Assembly (NCBI RefSeq): GCF_023502235.1
Contig: NZ_JAMFLY010000004.1
Location: 164,406 to 228,405, forward strand
Length of the DNA: 64,000 nt
Direction: 5' to 3'
Source of the DNA: Flagellimonas myxillae
Lineage (GTDB): Bacteria > Bacteroidota > Bacteroidia > Flavobacteriales > Flavobacteriaceae
The position numbers and the translations under genes are program-made. The notes under the pieces are model-generated. The model had not been told where the DNA came from. It saw nothing but the letters and a program-made list of their open reading frames with translations, and did no database searches. Shown here piece by piece: positions 6,923 through 16,814 of the stretch. Position 1 is the stretch's first letter. Each line of letters begins with the position of its first letter.

Positions 6923-8100
6923 GCTATCACGTCAACGAAAAAGGATATTACGGAGAGTTCGGGGGAGCTTTCATCCCAGAGATGCTATATCCCAACACCG
7001 AGGAACTTCGACAGAATTATTTGCAGATTATGGCGGAACCTTCCTTTCAGGAAGAGTTCAACCAACTTTTAAAGGACTATGTTGGAAGGCCCACCCCCTT
7101 GTATTTCGCAGAGCGGATGTCTGAAAAATATCAGACCAAAATCTATCTAAAACGGGAAGACCTCAACCATACCGGTGCCCACAAGGTGAACAACACCATT
7201 GGGCAAATTTTGATGGCCAAGAAGTTGGGCAAAAACCGGATAATTGCCGAGACAGGAGCGGGTCAACACGGGGTGGCTACGGCTACCGTTTGTGCCTTAA
7301 TGGGTATTGATTGCGTGGTCTATATGGGGGAAATTGATATCGCCCGTCAAGCTCCCAACGTTGCCCGGATGAAGATGTTGGGCGCAGAAGTCCGGCCTGC
7401 CTTATCCGGAAGTAGAACCCTAAAGGACGCCACGAATGAAGCCATAAGGGATTGGATCAACAATCCTGTGGATACACATTACATTATCGGCTCTGTGGTT
7501 GGGCCACACCCATATCCGGATATGGTCGCGCGTTTCCAATCTGTGATTTCAGAGGAAATCAAATCCCAACTATTAGAGAAAGAAGGTCGCGAAAATCCAG
7601 ATTACGTGGTGGCCTGTGTTGGAGGAGGAAGCAATGCCGCTGGCGCCTATTATCATTTTTTGGATACTCCCGAGGTAGGAATTATTGCTGTGGAGGCCGC
7701 CGGGAAAGGAATTCATTCCGGTGAAAGTGCTGCTACATCGGCCTTGGGCAAAGTGGGCATAATACATGGCAGCAAAACCTTGTTGATGCAGACTCCAGAT
7801 GGGCAAATCACCGAACCCTATTCCATTTCAGCTGGATTGGATTATCCAGGTGTGGGACCTCTGCATGCGCATTTGTTCCGATCGGGAAGAGGCGAGTTTA
7901 TCTCCATCACCGATGACGAGGCCATGACCGCCGGGCTAACATTGTGCCAATTGGAAGGCATTATCCCGGCCATTGAATCATCCCATGGTTTGGCCATTTT
8001 GGAACAACGAAAATTTAACCCGGAGGATGTTGTGGTCATGAACCTTTCCGGTCGTGGAGACAAAGACCTTCAGAATTATATCGACTATTTTAAATTATAG
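6919..8100 (+). CDS. trpB: Tryptophan synthase beta subunit
   Basis: 393 aa PLP enzyme that joins indole and serine. Seen: [12 protein letters not shown] near the N-terminus, [16 protein letters not shown] with the PLP lysine, [40 protein letters not shown] (phosphate-binding loop), [14 protein letters not shown] and [11 protein letters not shown]. The start overlaps the trpF stop as ATGA, indicating translational coupling. It belongs to the common TrpB1 type that works with TrpA. Confidence 0.97.
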   Translation: MSYHVNEKGYYGEFGGAFIPEMLYPNTEELRQNYLQIMAEPSFQEEFNQLLKDYVGRPTPLYFAERMSEKYQTKIYLKREDLNHTGAHKVNNTIGQILMAKKLGKNRIIAETGAGQHGVATATVCALMGIDCVVYMGEIDIARQAPNVARMKMLGAEVRPALSGSRTLKDATNEAIRDWINNPVDTHYIIGSVVGPHPYPDMVARFQSVISEEIKSQLLEKEGRENPDYVVACVGGGSNAAGAYYHFLDTPEVGIIAVEAAGKGIHSGESAATSALGKVGIIHGSKTLLMQTPDGQITEPYSISAGLDYPGVGPLHAHLFRSGRGEFISITDDEAMTAGLTLCQLEGIIPAIESSHGLAILEQRKFNPEDVVVMNLSGRGDKDLQNYIDYFKL

Positions 8101-8165
8101 TAAAGTGTAATGGGCATTCAACATTTTACGCTATACCCAGGACTAATAACTCAATACCATATTGA

Positions 8166-8927
8166 ATGAACAGAATACAATCCAAACTTCAAGAAGACCA
8201 AAAACTTCTATCTATATATTTTACTGCGGGATATCCTAATCTCGGCGATACGGTGCAAATAATCCAGGACCTTGAAAAAAACGGAGTGGATCTCATTGAA
8301 ATTGGTCTTCCGTTCAGTGATCCTTTGGCTGATGGGCCGACCATTCAGGCCAGTTCTACCCAAGCACTCCACAATGGTATGACGACCGAACTGCTTTTTA
8401 ACCAGCTCAAGGACATCCGTAAAACGGTTTCCATTCCCTTGATTATAATGGGGTACTTCAATCCGGTATACCAGTACGGCGTAGAGGCCTTTTGCAAGAA
8501 ATGTCAGGAAATAGGAATCGACGGGTTGATTTTACCCGATTTACCCTTGGATGTCTATCTAGAAGATTATGAAGCCATCTTTAAAAAATATGGCCTTATC
8601 AATGTCTTTCTCATTACCCCCCAGACCAGTGAGGAGCGTATCCGCCTGATAGACGATGCGTCGGATGGTTTTATCTATATGGTAAGCTCGGCAAGCACTA
8701 CGGGTGCCAAGGAAGGTTTTGGCGAAGCGCAACAATCCTATTTTGAACGCATCGCTGCAATGAAACTCAAAAATCCACAAATTGTGGGCTTCGGGATAAG
8801 TAACAAGGCTACGTTTGATCAAGCCACCCAAAGGGCCAAAGGCGCCATCATAGGGTCGGCATTTATTAAACATTTGGATCAAAATGGGCCTAAAAAAATA
8901 GATGGGTTTGTAAGGGGAATTCGCTAA
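8166..8927 (+). CDS. trpA: Tryptophan synthase alpha subunit
   Basis: 253 aa TIM barrel that cleaves indole-3-glycerol phosphate and passes indole to TrpB. Seen: YFTAGYPNLGDT, DLIEIGLPFSDPLADGPTIQ with the catalytic Glu and Asp, MGYFNPVYQYG, DGLILPDLPL, FLITPQTSEERI, GFIYMVSSASTTGAK and VGFGISNKA. It is the last trp gene, 65 bases after trpB. No terminator is visible before the M20 peptidase gene 30 bases on, so read-through is possible. Confidence 0.96.
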   Translation: MNRIQSKLQEDQKLLSIYFTAGYPNLGDTVQIIQDLEKNGVDLIEIGLPFSDPLADGPTIQASSTQALHNGMTTELLFNQLKDIRKTVSIPLIIMGYFNPVYQYGVEAFCKKCQEIGIDGLILPDLPLDVYLEDYEAIFKKYGLINVFLITPQTSEERIRLIDDASDGFIYMVSSASTTGAKEGFGEAQQSYFERIAAMKLKNPQIVGFGISNKATFDQATQRAKGAIIGSAFIKHLDQNGPKKIDGFVRGIR

Positions 8928-8957
8928 CTTCGATTTTCAATTTAACCCAATCGAGTT

Positions 8958-10454
8958 ATGAGAAAACTGGTTTGTTATTGTGCACTGGTCCTTTCTATAT
9001 CCGGCTATTCCCAAAACGCTTCGGCCATTAAATCCCAAGTGGCACACGCCATAGAGGAACTCCGGGAATTCATTGCCATTCCCAATGACGCCCTTAACCC
9101 TGACGATATCGACAACAACATTCTTTGGCTCAAAAGAAAGTTTGGTGATCGAGGTTTCAATACTGCGGTTCTGGATACGGATAACTTGCCGCTTTTCTTT
9201 GCCGCCACCCCCATGGAGGATGCCAAACCGACCCTTTTGATCTATATGCATTTTGATGGGCAGTCTGTCGATCCTTCCAAATGGGATCAACCAAATCCTT
9301 ACCAAACCGTATTGAAAAAGCCAGTAGGAGGAGGTTTTGAGACAGTATCTTTTGATGCCATGGAAGATGACATCAACTATGATTGGCGATTGTTTGGACG
9401 CTCGACTTCGGATGACAAGGGTCCTATTGTGATGTTCTTAAATGCCATAGATCTATTGAAAAAGGATGGCAAGGATATCCCTTTTAACCTAAAGGTTATT
9501 TTGGATGGGGAAGAAGAAAAAAGTAGCAAACCGCTACCCAAAGCAGTAAAACAATACCGGGAATTATTGGAGGCCGATTTTCTTTTGATTGCCGATGGCC
9601 CTATACACGCCTCGGAAAGGCCCACAGTGGTATACGGGTGTCGCGGTATCATTACCATGACCTTGACCACTTATGGCCCCATAAAACCACAACACAGCGG
9701 ACATTATGGCAACTATGCCCCCAATCCTGGGTTCCAATTGGCCCAGCTATTATCAGGCATGAAAGATGCGGATGGCCGGGTTACCATTCCGGGGTATTAT
9801 GATGGTATTGAATTGGATGAAAACATCCTTGAGGTGCTTAAAAGTGTTCCTGATAGCGATGAGGACATTGCTAACAAGCTCCAGTTTAAAACATCTGAAA
9901 AAGTGGGGAGTTTCTACCAAGAGTCCCTGCAATATCCCAGTTTGAATATACGTGGTCTTGGTTCCGGTTGGGTTGGTCCCCAAAGCAGGACCATTGTTCC
10001 CGCAAGTGCCACTGCCGAACTCGATTTACGACTTGTTCCCGAAAGTGACGGCACCCGTCTAAAGAATTTGGTAAAACGCTATATCTCCGATCAGGGGTAT
10101 CATGTTTTGGACCACATCCCATCCAAGCTGGAGCGTAGGTCTCACGATAAAATCGTTACGGTTATCGAGGGCAGTGTTACAGATGCATTCCGTACAGATT
10201 TGGATAACCCCTATGGGAACTTTTTGGTGGAAACCCTTCAAAACACCTTTGGAAAGGATGTTGTTCGATGGCGGATCATGGGAGGAACTGTACCCATTGC
10301 ACCTTTTATCAATGAGCTAAAGATTCCTGCTTTTCTTGTGCCCATGGTGAATCCAGATAATAATCAACATAGCCCCAACGAAAATTTGAAAATCGGGCAG
10401 CTGGCTTATGGTATCGAGGCATTGTATGCTATTTTGAGCTCATCTGTTGAATAA
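8958..10454 (+). CDS. M20 family metallopeptidase (exported)
   Basis: 498 aa with a signal peptide (about residues 1-18, MRKLVCYCALVLSISGYS). The M20 di-zinc set is present: LLIYMHFDGQSVD (HxD), RSTSDDKGPIVMF (catalytic and bridging Asp), LDGEEEKSS (Glu pair), LLIADGPI, and a C-terminal DNNQHSPNENLKIG (zinc His). The middle region carries the dimerisation/lid domain (GHYGNYAPNPG). It probably hydrolyses dipeptides or N-acyl amino acids in the periplasm. Substrate is not determinable. Although adjacent to trpA on the same strand, no Trp-related role is implied. Confidence 0.9.
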   Translation: MRKLVCYCALVLSISGYSQNASAIKSQVAHAIEELREFIAIPNDALNPDDIDNNILWLKRKFGDRGFNTAVLDTDNLPLFFAATPMEDAKPTLLIYMHFDGQSVDPSKWDQPNPYQTVLKKPVGGGFETVSFDAMEDDINYDWRLFGRSTSDDKGPIVMFLNAIDLLKKDGKDIPFNLKVILDGEEEKSSKPLPKAVKQYRELLEADFLLIADGPIHASERPTVVYGCRGIITMTLTTYGPIKPQHSGHYGNYAPNPGFQLAQLLSGMKDADGRVTIPGYYDGIELDENILEVLKSVPDSDEDIANKLQFKTSEKVGSFYQESLQYPSLNIRGLGSGWVGPQSRTIVPASATAELDLRLVPESDGTRLKNLVKRYISDQGYHVLDHIPSKLERRSHDKIVTVIEGSVTDAFRTDLDNPYGNFLVETLQNTFGKDVVRWRIMGGTVPIAPFINELKIPAFLVPMVNPDNNQHSPNENLKIGQLAYGIEALYAILSSSVE

Positions 10455-10483
10455 ACGAATCCTTCCACAATCAATCTTAAAAA

Positions 10484-10870
10484 TTGGCGTTGATAACTAA
10501 ATTTATTCCCGAATCTGTGTTTAACAAAGAATTTCTGATACTTCTTGTCTCCTTCTTCCTGATTACTTCCTGCAATCCCAAAATTACAACGGCATTGGTC
10601 AAGGACTATAAAACCTTGGAGTGCGATAAGGAAGTCACCGTATTCGAATTGGATGAAAAACAACCGGAAGATGCAGAGGTTTTAGGAGTGTTGGCCCTCC
10701 GGGATACCGGCTTCACCGTAAAGTGCAACTACGAAGTAGTTGTGGACAAAGCGAAATTGGAAGCCAGGAAAGCGGGAGGTGACGCGATTAAAATTACCAT
10801 GCACAAAAAGCCGAACTTTTGGAGCACCTGCCATAGAATCGATGCAACCATATTGAAATTAGCCAACTAA
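10484..10870 (+). CDS. Hypothetical lipoprotein
   Basis: There is no ATG near the start. TTG at 10484 gives 128 aa; GTG at 10517 gives 117 aa and a cleaner signal (MFNKEFLILLVSFFLITSC), so the start is uncertain. A lipobox LITSC with Cys followed by Asn is clear. The mature part is small, about 100 residues, with VFELDEKQPEDAEVLGVLAL, TVKCNYEVVVDKAKLEARKA, GGDAIKITMHKKP and STCHRIDATILKL. I recognise the pattern of conserved flavobacterial lipoproteins but no defined function. Two Cys besides the lipobox could form a disulfide. It precedes an outer-membrane barrel gene by 11 bases. Confidence 0.7.
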   Translation: MALITKFIPESVFNKEFLILLVSFFLITSCNPKITTALVKDYKTLECDKEVTVFELDEKQPEDAEVLGVLALRDTGFTVKCNYEVVVDKAKLEARKAGGDAIKITMHKKPNFWSTCHRIDATILKLAN

Positions 10871-10881
10871 ATCGACCTTCA

Positions 10882-11757
10882 ATGAACAAATTTTACCTTG
10901 CCCTGGCAACGCTTTTTTTCTGCCAGGCCGTTCTGTCCCAAGATATCATAGTAACCCAGGACAACGACACCATCCAAGCCTTGATTATCAAGCAAAAAAA
11001 GGAAGAAATCTATTTTGTGTTTAAAAACAAAGGACGTTACCAAAGCTCAATGCTCCCAATGAGTGAAGTAAAATCCTTCCAAAAAGATTTTAATCCCAAA
11101 ATCAGAATTCCAAAAGACAGTCTTCCGGGCTATATCCCAGCCTCTGGATTTAGGTTGGCAATTAATGGCGGGTATAGCTATGACCCGGCTAGAATAAGCC
11201 CTTCCATTCCAACTTTTCTTAGGGATTACAATAACAAATTGCGTTCGGGATACCATATCGAAACAAGCGCTATCTATTTTTTTGATAGAACCTTTGGAAT
11301 TGGAATAAAATACAACCTGTTTAAATCCAAAAATTCCATGGATAACATCAACTTTACCGACATCGATGGCATGGAAATCAATGGGACATTGGAAAATGAC
11401 ATAACAACTTCGTTTGTAGGTTTGGTTTTGGCAACAAGGATTATGGGCAAGAAAAGCAACAATGCTGTATTTATCAACTCGGCATTTGGTTATTTGTCCT
11501 ATAGGGACGATCAACTACGTGTGGACCCTTTTATGTTTACCGGGAATACCCTGGGTTCCAGTGTGGATGTGGGTTACGACTATGAAATTTCGGAGGACTT
11601 TTTTGTTGGGGCCCAAGTGGGAATTACTGGGGGACGTCTTAAAAAAGTTGAAATGGAAAGTGCATCGGGCGTCGAAACAGTGGAACTATCAGACAACGAA
11701 AGACCTTGGGGAAGTGCCCGGATTGATTTTTCGGTTGGAGTTAGATTTCAGCTATAA
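10882..11757 (+). CDS. Probable outer-membrane beta-barrel protein
   Basis: 291 aa with a signal peptide (about 1-19, cleaved after VLS). A short N-terminal part contains QDIIVTQDNDTIQALIIKQK and a lysine-rich segment. The rest alternates hydrophobic and polar residues, with aromatic girdles (YHIETSAIYFFDRTFGIGIKY, VFINSAFGYLSY, FFVGAQVGITGG) and ends SARIDFSVGVRFQL, the terminal Leu after a beta strand as in barrel proteins. Function unknown. It follows the lipoprotein gene and may form a pair with it. Its 3' end overlaps the convergent gene by 10 bases. Confidence 0.7.
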   Translation: MNKFYLALATLFFCQAVLSQDIIVTQDNDTIQALIIKQKKEEIYFVFKNKGRYQSSMLPMSEVKSFQKDFNPKIRIPKDSLPGYIPASGFRLAINGGYSYDPARISPSIPTFLRDYNNKLRSGYHIETSAIYFFDRTFGIGIKYNLFKSKNSMDNINFTDIDGMEINGTLENDITTSFVGLVLATRIMGKKSNNAVFINSAFGYLSYRDDQLRVDPFMFTGNTLGSSVDVGYDYEISEDFFVGAQVGITGGRLKKVEMESASGVETVELSDNERPWGSARIDFSVGVRFQL

Positions 11758-12437
11758 TCCATAAAAAAAGGCCGGTACTGCATCACCCTAAAATCAAAGG
11801 TGGTAAACTTGGGGTTTTTGGCCTTCATGTCCTTGTACGCCTGCAGACTTCCTACTGCCCTATTGGCCGCTCCGGAGGGTGCGGTAAACGAAACGGTTCG
11901 TACGCTTCTTGTCTTTCCCCCTTCATTTGAATCCATTGGCAATGCCAACTCATGGATTCTGGGAACTTCGTTGGAAACCACTTCCAATTGCAATCCCTGT
12001 TCCTTTAATTGCCTTCTAAAAAAGTACTCGGGTCCATTTTTACTGTTGCCGCCCATAAACAACACCGTTTTCAAATTTGGATATTTCTGGAGAAAACGCA
12101 CCAAATTCCGGAGTTTTACATTTTGCATTCCCAGGTCGGAGGCATCCACTTTATCCCGTTCTGCGCTTTCCACAATATCGCATACTCCAATCTTCTGTTC
12201 CAACAAAAATTGCTTGCGCTGTTGTACCGCCTCCTTGGTAGTCTCAAACTTCAGCTTCAGTCCAAAAATCTCATCCAAAATGGGCCATAACATACCATTA
12301 CGGCTTCCGTAGCAAAAATCCACATCGTCATCCTTTAAGTCTCCCGTAGTGAACCGCGGTGGTGGTAAGGTGCCAACAATAAGTTTGGTGGCCTCCTGAA
12401 AAAGGAAGGGTTCGTATGGATGGGAATGGAGAAACAT
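11748..12437 (-). CDS. Uracil-DNA glycosylase superfamily protein
   Basis: 229 aa. The N-terminal KLIVGTLPPPRF corresponds to motif A of the UDG superfamily (Mug/SMUG-like GxxPxxxx pattern) and is followed by CYGSRNGMLWPIL, similar to the YxxxxNxFWxxL signature of Mug-type enzymes. VLFMGGNSKNGPEYFF lies in the core. Such proteins remove uracil or mismatched bases, but this branch may have other activity. Its ATG overlaps the TPR gene stop codon (TGATG), and its 3' end overlaps the barrel gene. Confidence 0.75.
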   Translation of the reverse strand: MFLHSHPYEPFLFQEATKLIVGTLPPPRFTTGDLKDDDVDFCYGSRNGMLWPILDEIFGLKLKFETTKEAVQQRKQFLLEQKIGVCDIVESAERDKVDASDLGMQNVKLRNLVRFLQKYPNLKTVLFMGGNSKNGPEYFFRRQLKEQGLQLEVVSNEVPRIHELALPMDSNEGGKTRSVRTVSFTAPSGAANRAVGSLQAYKDMKAKNPKFTTFDFRVMQYRPFFMDYS

Positions 12438-13162
12438 CAGTTAATTGCTTGCAGTTCTTCCTTAACCCGTTTGATGAATTCACGGTTTTGCCTGAAATTT
12501 TGCTTGGACATATTTTCAGACTCCATCAGCATTTCCTCAAATAACTCCTTGCATGCATCGCGTTTATCTTGACGCAACAAGAATATTCCCAATTCCAGTC
12601 GTTCCATAAAATTGGAATAAGGCGCGTCGAATGTTCTCAGAATTTCCTCTGCCTCTTCCACTTTTCCATTTTTCTCAAGCGTAAGGGCATACAAAAAGGA
12701 GGCCTTGGATTTCCTGAATTTGGTATTTCCCTTAATTTTTTCAGCACAGTTCAACACCTCATCTGTGTTCGAGGAATAATAATAGGCTTCCAAAAGTTTA
12801 GAAATCACATAAAAATCCGTGGAAAATACGTCCTTAAGGGACGACTCATAACGACTTATGGCCTCGAGGTACAAGCCCTCGGCCAAATAGGCATCGGCTA
12901 GGGCCACCCGATTCTCGAAAGTCTCGGAGAACTTCAGCTTCTTTTCCAAATCCTGGATTTTTTTGGAGGGGTTGATCGCAGTGACCAAAGTTTCCTGCAC
13001 TTTTTCGATATCCCTTTTTCTAAAAACGTTCATAAAAAGATACAGGAGGCAGCCCACTACTGGGAGAAATATAATGGCAAATATCCAATAGTAGTTGTTC
13101 CTGTTGGTGTAGCAATGATAGACACAAAATCCTTGAAGGGCAATTACGGCGTAGTAGTACAT
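12437..13162 (-). CDS. Membrane-anchored TPR protein
   Basis: 241 aa. An N-terminal region with two likely hydrophobic segments (YYYAVIALQGFCVYHCY and WIFAIIFLPVVGCLLYLF) resembles the phospholipase D-nuclease N-terminal membrane motif. A cytosolic helical region follows with TPR-like repeats (RVALADAYLAEGLYLEAIS, SKASFLYALTLEKNGKVEEA, FMERLELGIFLLRQDKRDA). It is probably a scaffold, with partner unknown. It lies downstream of ppc after a strong terminator and is translationally coupled to the UDG-like gene. Confidence 0.75.
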   Translation of the reverse strand: MYYYAVIALQGFCVYHCYTNRNNYYWIFAIIFLPVVGCLLYLFMNVFRKRDIEKVQETLVTAINPSKKIQDLEKKLKFSETFENRVALADAYLAEGLYLEAISRYESSLKDVFSTDFYVISKLLEAYYYSSNTDEVLNCAEKIKGNTKFRKSKASFLYALTLEKNGKVEEAEEILRTFDAPYSNFMERLELGIFLLRQDKRDACKELFEEMLMESENMSKQNFRQNREFIKRVKEELQAIN

Positions 13163-13167
13163 TGCTT

Positions 13168-13213
13168 AAAAATAAAAAGTATCAGGTAAAAACCATGGAT
13201 ACTTTTTATTTTT
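13168..13213 (-). terminator. Terminator after ppc
   Basis: AAAAATAAAAAGTATC (13168-13183) and its perfect 16-bp complement (13198-13213) surround a 14-base loop. Read on the minus strand, the hairpin ends in a T-rich run. It lies between the ppc stop (13250) and the TPR gene start (13162). Confidence 0.8.
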
Positions 13214-13249
13214 CGCTTTCCAAAAAAGGGAAGTCCCTGACTCCCAGAA

Positions 13250-15796
13250 TTATGCCGAATTCCTACTGGCATTAATGTTCCCATAAAGGGATCGGGTCAC
13301 GATTTTCTCGTACAGCTCCTTAAATTCGGTTTCCTGGGTTATATGGTACAGGGCGTTTTGCTGGATGACCAATAATGGCAGCACAATCTGCTCCCTGATT
13401 TTTACGGATTCCCGGGATACTTCCTCGTTCTCCATTAAAATCTTTTGTCCGGCAATTTGTAGCAGCATTTTCTTTGAGAGCTGGAATTCGTCGTGCAAAA
13501 CTTTCCAGAATTCCCCAAACTCAGCATCTTCCTTTAAATAGCTGGTCAAATCAAAATTGGTCTTGGCCAAGGACATCATACTGTTGTGCATCAATGCTCT
13601 AAAGAATGGCACTTGTTTGTACAGTTTTTTTACCTCGCCCAATTTTCCTTCGTCCTTCATTTTTTGGATGGCGGTACCAATCCCAAAATACCCGGGTACG
13701 TTTTGTTTCAACTGGCTCCAAGAACCCACAAACGAAATGGCCCTAAGGTCGGAAAGGGTCAACTGCTTCTTGCTCCCCCTTTTTCCAGGGCGACTACCAA
13801 TATTAGCCTTGGTATAGTACTTCAACGTACTCCTGTGTTCCAGATACGGGATAAATTTCTCGTGCTGTTTAAGAGCTGTGTATTTGTCAAAGCTTGCTTC
13901 GGCCAAGGTTTCTATGAGTTTTCGTTGTTGTGCCGAAATCACATGCTCCTTGCCATATAGATCATTGCTCAACCCCGCGGTAAGCAGCTGTTCCGCGTTG
14001 TGCATAAACTGCTCTTTGGTACCATAGGTACTTGTTATGGTCTGACCTTGTATGGTCATTTGGATCTCGTGATTGGCCACATCGTTGGTCTGGGCGGCAT
14101 AGAATCGGTGGGTCTTGCCCCCTCCCCTAGCTGGAGGACCACCCCTCCCATCAAAGAAAATGGCTTTGATTCCATTCTTTTTACAGACTTTGCTCAATGT
14201 TTCCTTGGTTCTTAAAATGGACCAGTTCGCTTTAAGGTATCCCCCATCCTTGGTTCCATCCGAGAAGCCCAACATAATGGTGTGCTTGTTGTTTCTCCGC
14301 TCCAAATGTTCCCTGTAAATCGGGGTATCGAAAAAGGTCTGCATCACTCCTTCAGAAGCATCCATACCTTTCATGGTCTCAAAAAGTGGTATGATGTCAA
14401 AACTGATTTCCTCGGGCTTCCAACCGCACCATCTGAACAATCCAAATACAAAGAATACGGAAAAAATATCCTCAGAATTACTGATGATATATCGGTTACA
14501 ACCTTCTTCACCATTCTTATCCTGAATCCCTTTGAGTTGCTTAATGTTGGCAATGGTATCCCTTACAATGTCCTCTTCGTAGGCCGAGGGGTCCAACTTA
14601 ACATCTTTCTCCAATAGCCAACTGACCAATTCCTTTTGACTCAATTCGTCCAACGATTCCTTGATCACTCCCTGCTGTTTCAAAATGGTTTCCACCGTTA
14701 GGTAATGCTTGCTATGATCTTGACGAATATCCAAGGTGGCAAAATGCGTCTTAAATATGTGCACTTTGTTAATGAACCTGTCCAACTGCTTTATGTACAG
14801 TCCATGATGATTGGTCTCCAATTTGGCACGAATCGAGGTCAAATGATTCATGATCTCCGAATAGCTGATCAGGGAACTTGCATCGAACATGGCCTCATAC
14901 AGGCGACCGCTTAAGGTCATCAGGTCGTCTTGAATACTTTTAAAGGTCAATTTTTTACGAAGTGCCTTTAACTCGTTGTAGTAGCATTTCATTAAGGTGA
15001 GTCGAAGCTCGTCGGCCACCTTTTTGGTAATATCAGCTGTTACAAATGGATTTCCATCCCGGTCACCCCCAGGCCAAAATCCAAGCTTAATGATGTTGTA
15101 ATTGGCAAAATCCTCATTCCTGATATTGCTCTTGATATACTCGAACAGTTCACCGATGGCATCGTAATAGGTGTTACGTAAAATGTATATGATGTTTTTC
15201 GCCTCATCCAAAGGAGTCGGCTTCTTGGAATTTACCAAGGAGGTCAGCCCCAATTGCTGTAGGGTCATGTCGATATCATCTACTCTGTCCTCATCAATCA
15301 GTTTCCTTAGGTCGGCAATAATATCCAACACCGCTGGGGTATAGAATTGGGTCGGGTGGGCTGTTAGCACAAACCGAGCACTAAAACTCGATAGGTTTTT
15401 GGCTATTTTATCCCAGTTCTTGGTCTGGTTCACCAATTCAAAATAATCGTTTATGGAAAGTGAATTGGTATATTCCTGTAGTTTCGGAAAAGCGGAATCT
15501 TCTACACTATCGTAGAGCACGACCTGACGCTCCACATATTGAATGATCTTGAACATAAAATCCAATCGGGCCCGCTCATCCTTTATATCAATAAAATTGG
15601 TAAAGAAGGTTTCCAGAATTTCTTGGGGCTGTTTCCCCGCTTTTAAACCTTCATTACATTGTTCCAACAAAAGCGGAATCAGCATGCCCACATTTTCAAT
15701 ATCCCTATAGGGTAAGCTCAAAAACAAGCTGTTGTAGATATTGAACTTGTTGGTGACCGATTTTCTAAATTCTTCCAGACGTCTTGAATGCTGCAT
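13250..15796 (-). CDS. ppc: Phosphoenolpyruvate carboxylase
   Basis: 848 aa, close to the family's usual 850-930. It carboxylates PEP to oxaloacetate to refill the TCA cycle. Seen: VLTAHPTQFYTPAVL with the catalytic His (many homologues have TAHPTE; here Gln follows Thr), GFWPGGDRDGNPFV, LDIRQDHSKHY, MLGFSDGTKDGGYLKANW, IFFDGRGGPPARGGG (catalytic glycine-rich loop) and RAISFVGSWSQLKQNVPG. The C-terminus ends NINASRNSA rather than the canonical RNTG, so the usual terminal residues that bind the effector Asp are altered. Monocistronic by context. Confidence 0.94.
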   Translation of the reverse strand: MQHSRRLEEFRKSVTNKFNIYNSLFLSLPYRDIENVGMLIPLLLEQCNEGLKAGKQPQEILETFFTNFIDIKDERARLDFMFKIIQYVERQVVLYDSVEDSAFPKLQEYTNSLSINDYFELVNQTKNWDKIAKNLSSFSARFVLTAHPTQFYTPAVLDIIADLRKLIDEDRVDDIDMTLQQLGLTSLVNSKKPTPLDEAKNIIYILRNTYYDAIGELFEYIKSNIRNEDFANYNIIKLGFWPGGDRDGNPFVTADITKKVADELRLTLMKCYYNELKALRKKLTFKSIQDDLMTLSGRLYEAMFDASSLISYSEIMNHLTSIRAKLETNHHGLYIKQLDRFINKVHIFKTHFATLDIRQDHSKHYLTVETILKQQGVIKESLDELSQKELVSWLLEKDVKLDPSAYEEDIVRDTIANIKQLKGIQDKNGEEGCNRYIISNSEDIFSVFFVFGLFRWCGWKPEEISFDIIPLFETMKGMDASEGVMQTFFDTPIYREHLERRNNKHTIMLGFSDGTKDGGYLKANWSILRTKETLSKVCKKNGIKAIFFDGRGGPPARGGGKTHRFYAAQTNDVANHEIQMTIQGQTITSTYGTKEQFMHNAEQLLTAGLSNDLYGKEHVISAQQRKLIETLAEASFDKYTALKQHEKFIPYLEHRSTLKYYTKANIGSRPGKRGSKKQLTLSDLRAISFVGSWSQLKQNVPGYFGIGTAIQKMKDEGKLGEVKKLYKQVPFFRALMHNSMMSLAKTNFDLTSYLKEDAEFGEFWKVLHDEFQLSKKMLLQIAGQKILMENEEVSRESVKIREQIVLPLLVIQQNALYHITQETEFKELYEKIVTRSLYGNINASRNSA

Positions 15797-15964
15797 GGGT
15801 CAAATGGTGTGCTAATGGTTATTTTTTACGAAAGGCTAAGATCGTGATAAATGCCGAATAGGCGCCGATATTTTATGCACATCACAATTTAAGGCACCTA
15901 TCCCACAAACTTAACACCCCTATTTTGCAATGGAAATGTTGGGCGTAAATTTATTGGGCCCAGT

Positions 15965-16726
15965 TTATCGGATAAAAACGGGTTCGCTTTCCTTTAAGGT
16001 ATGCTCAGCGCTAAAGATGTAACCGTCATAATCAAAGCCCTTGATATCCTCCAGGGTACGGGCATCGGTATCCAAGATATATCGTACCATGGACCCCCTT
16101 GCTTTTTTCGCAAAAAAACTGATGACCTTAAGTTTGTCATTTTTCCAATCCTTAAAGATTGGTGTAATCACAGGTACCTTCAGCGTTTTGGGGTCTATAG
16201 CGCCAAAATATTCGTTACTGGCCAAGTTCACAAAAAGCTCATCATCTTCCAGTTCCTCGTTTAAATGTGCGGTAAGTTGTTTTTGCCAGAACTGGTAAAG
16301 ATTCTTTTTCCTTGCTACCTTAAGTTGCGTTCCCATCTCCAAGCGATAGGGTTGAATAAGGTCTAGAGGTTTCAAAATTCCATATAGGCCAGAAAGAATT
16401 CTCAGGGTGTCCTGTAGCTGGTCCAATTTGGATTCTGGTATCGTAAATGCATCCAATCCTTGGTAAACGTCCCCGTTGAATGAGAATACGGCAGGTCTGG
16501 CGTTAGCGGTAGTAAAGGGAGTTGAAAAATCCTGATTGCGCTGCCAATTGAGTTGTGCCAAATTATCCGAAATGGACATTAGTTTGGAAAGCGCTCTTGG
16601 CTTTTTCTTGACCAAAACGGTGTTCAATCTTTTCGATTGTTCCAAAAATTGGGGCTGGCTATATTTTGAGGTGGGCAAAGCCGTTTCAAAATCGAGGGAC
16701 TTTGCCGGAGAGATTACAATTTTCAT
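15965..16726 (-). CDS. yaaA: Peroxide stress protein YaaA (DUF328 family)
   Basis: 253 aa. It has the family's start [13 protein letters not shown] and interior motifs [76 protein letters not shown] and FDYDGYIFS. In E. coli, YaaA lowers intracellular free iron and limits oxidative DNA damage. It is separated from the downstream ppc gene by 168 bases. A perfect 20-bp palindrome lies about 65 bases upstream of the start. Confidence 0.93.
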   Translation of the reverse strand: MKIVISPAKSLDFETALPTSKYSQPQFLEQSKRLNTVLVKKKPRALSKLMSISDNLAQLNWQRNQDFSTPFTTANARPAVFSFNGDVYQGLDAFTIPESKLDQLQDTLRILSGLYGILKPLDLIQPYRLEMGTQLKVARKKNLYQFWQKQLTAHLNEELEDDELFVNLASNEYFGAIDPKTLKVPVITPIFKDWKNDKLKVISFFAKKARGSMVRYILDTDARTLEDIKGFDYDGYIFSAEHTLKESEPVFIR

Positions 16727-16790
16727 CCAATGTTATTTTTAGTAAAAATAAGGATGAAATTGGTTTTTGGAACCCCTTAGCCAATGGTGT

Positions 16791-16810
16791 TATCAATCTT
16801 AAGATTGATA
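16791..16810. repeat. 20-bp perfect palindrome between the pseudouridine synthase gene and yaaA
   Basis: TATCAATCTTAAGATTGATA is identical to its reverse complement over all 20 bases. It lies 4 bases past the stop codon of the upstream pseudouridine synthase gene and about 65 bases before the yaaA start. It has no T-run, so it is either a protein-binding operator or a weak hairpin. Confidence 0.6.
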
Positions 16811-16814
16811 TTGC

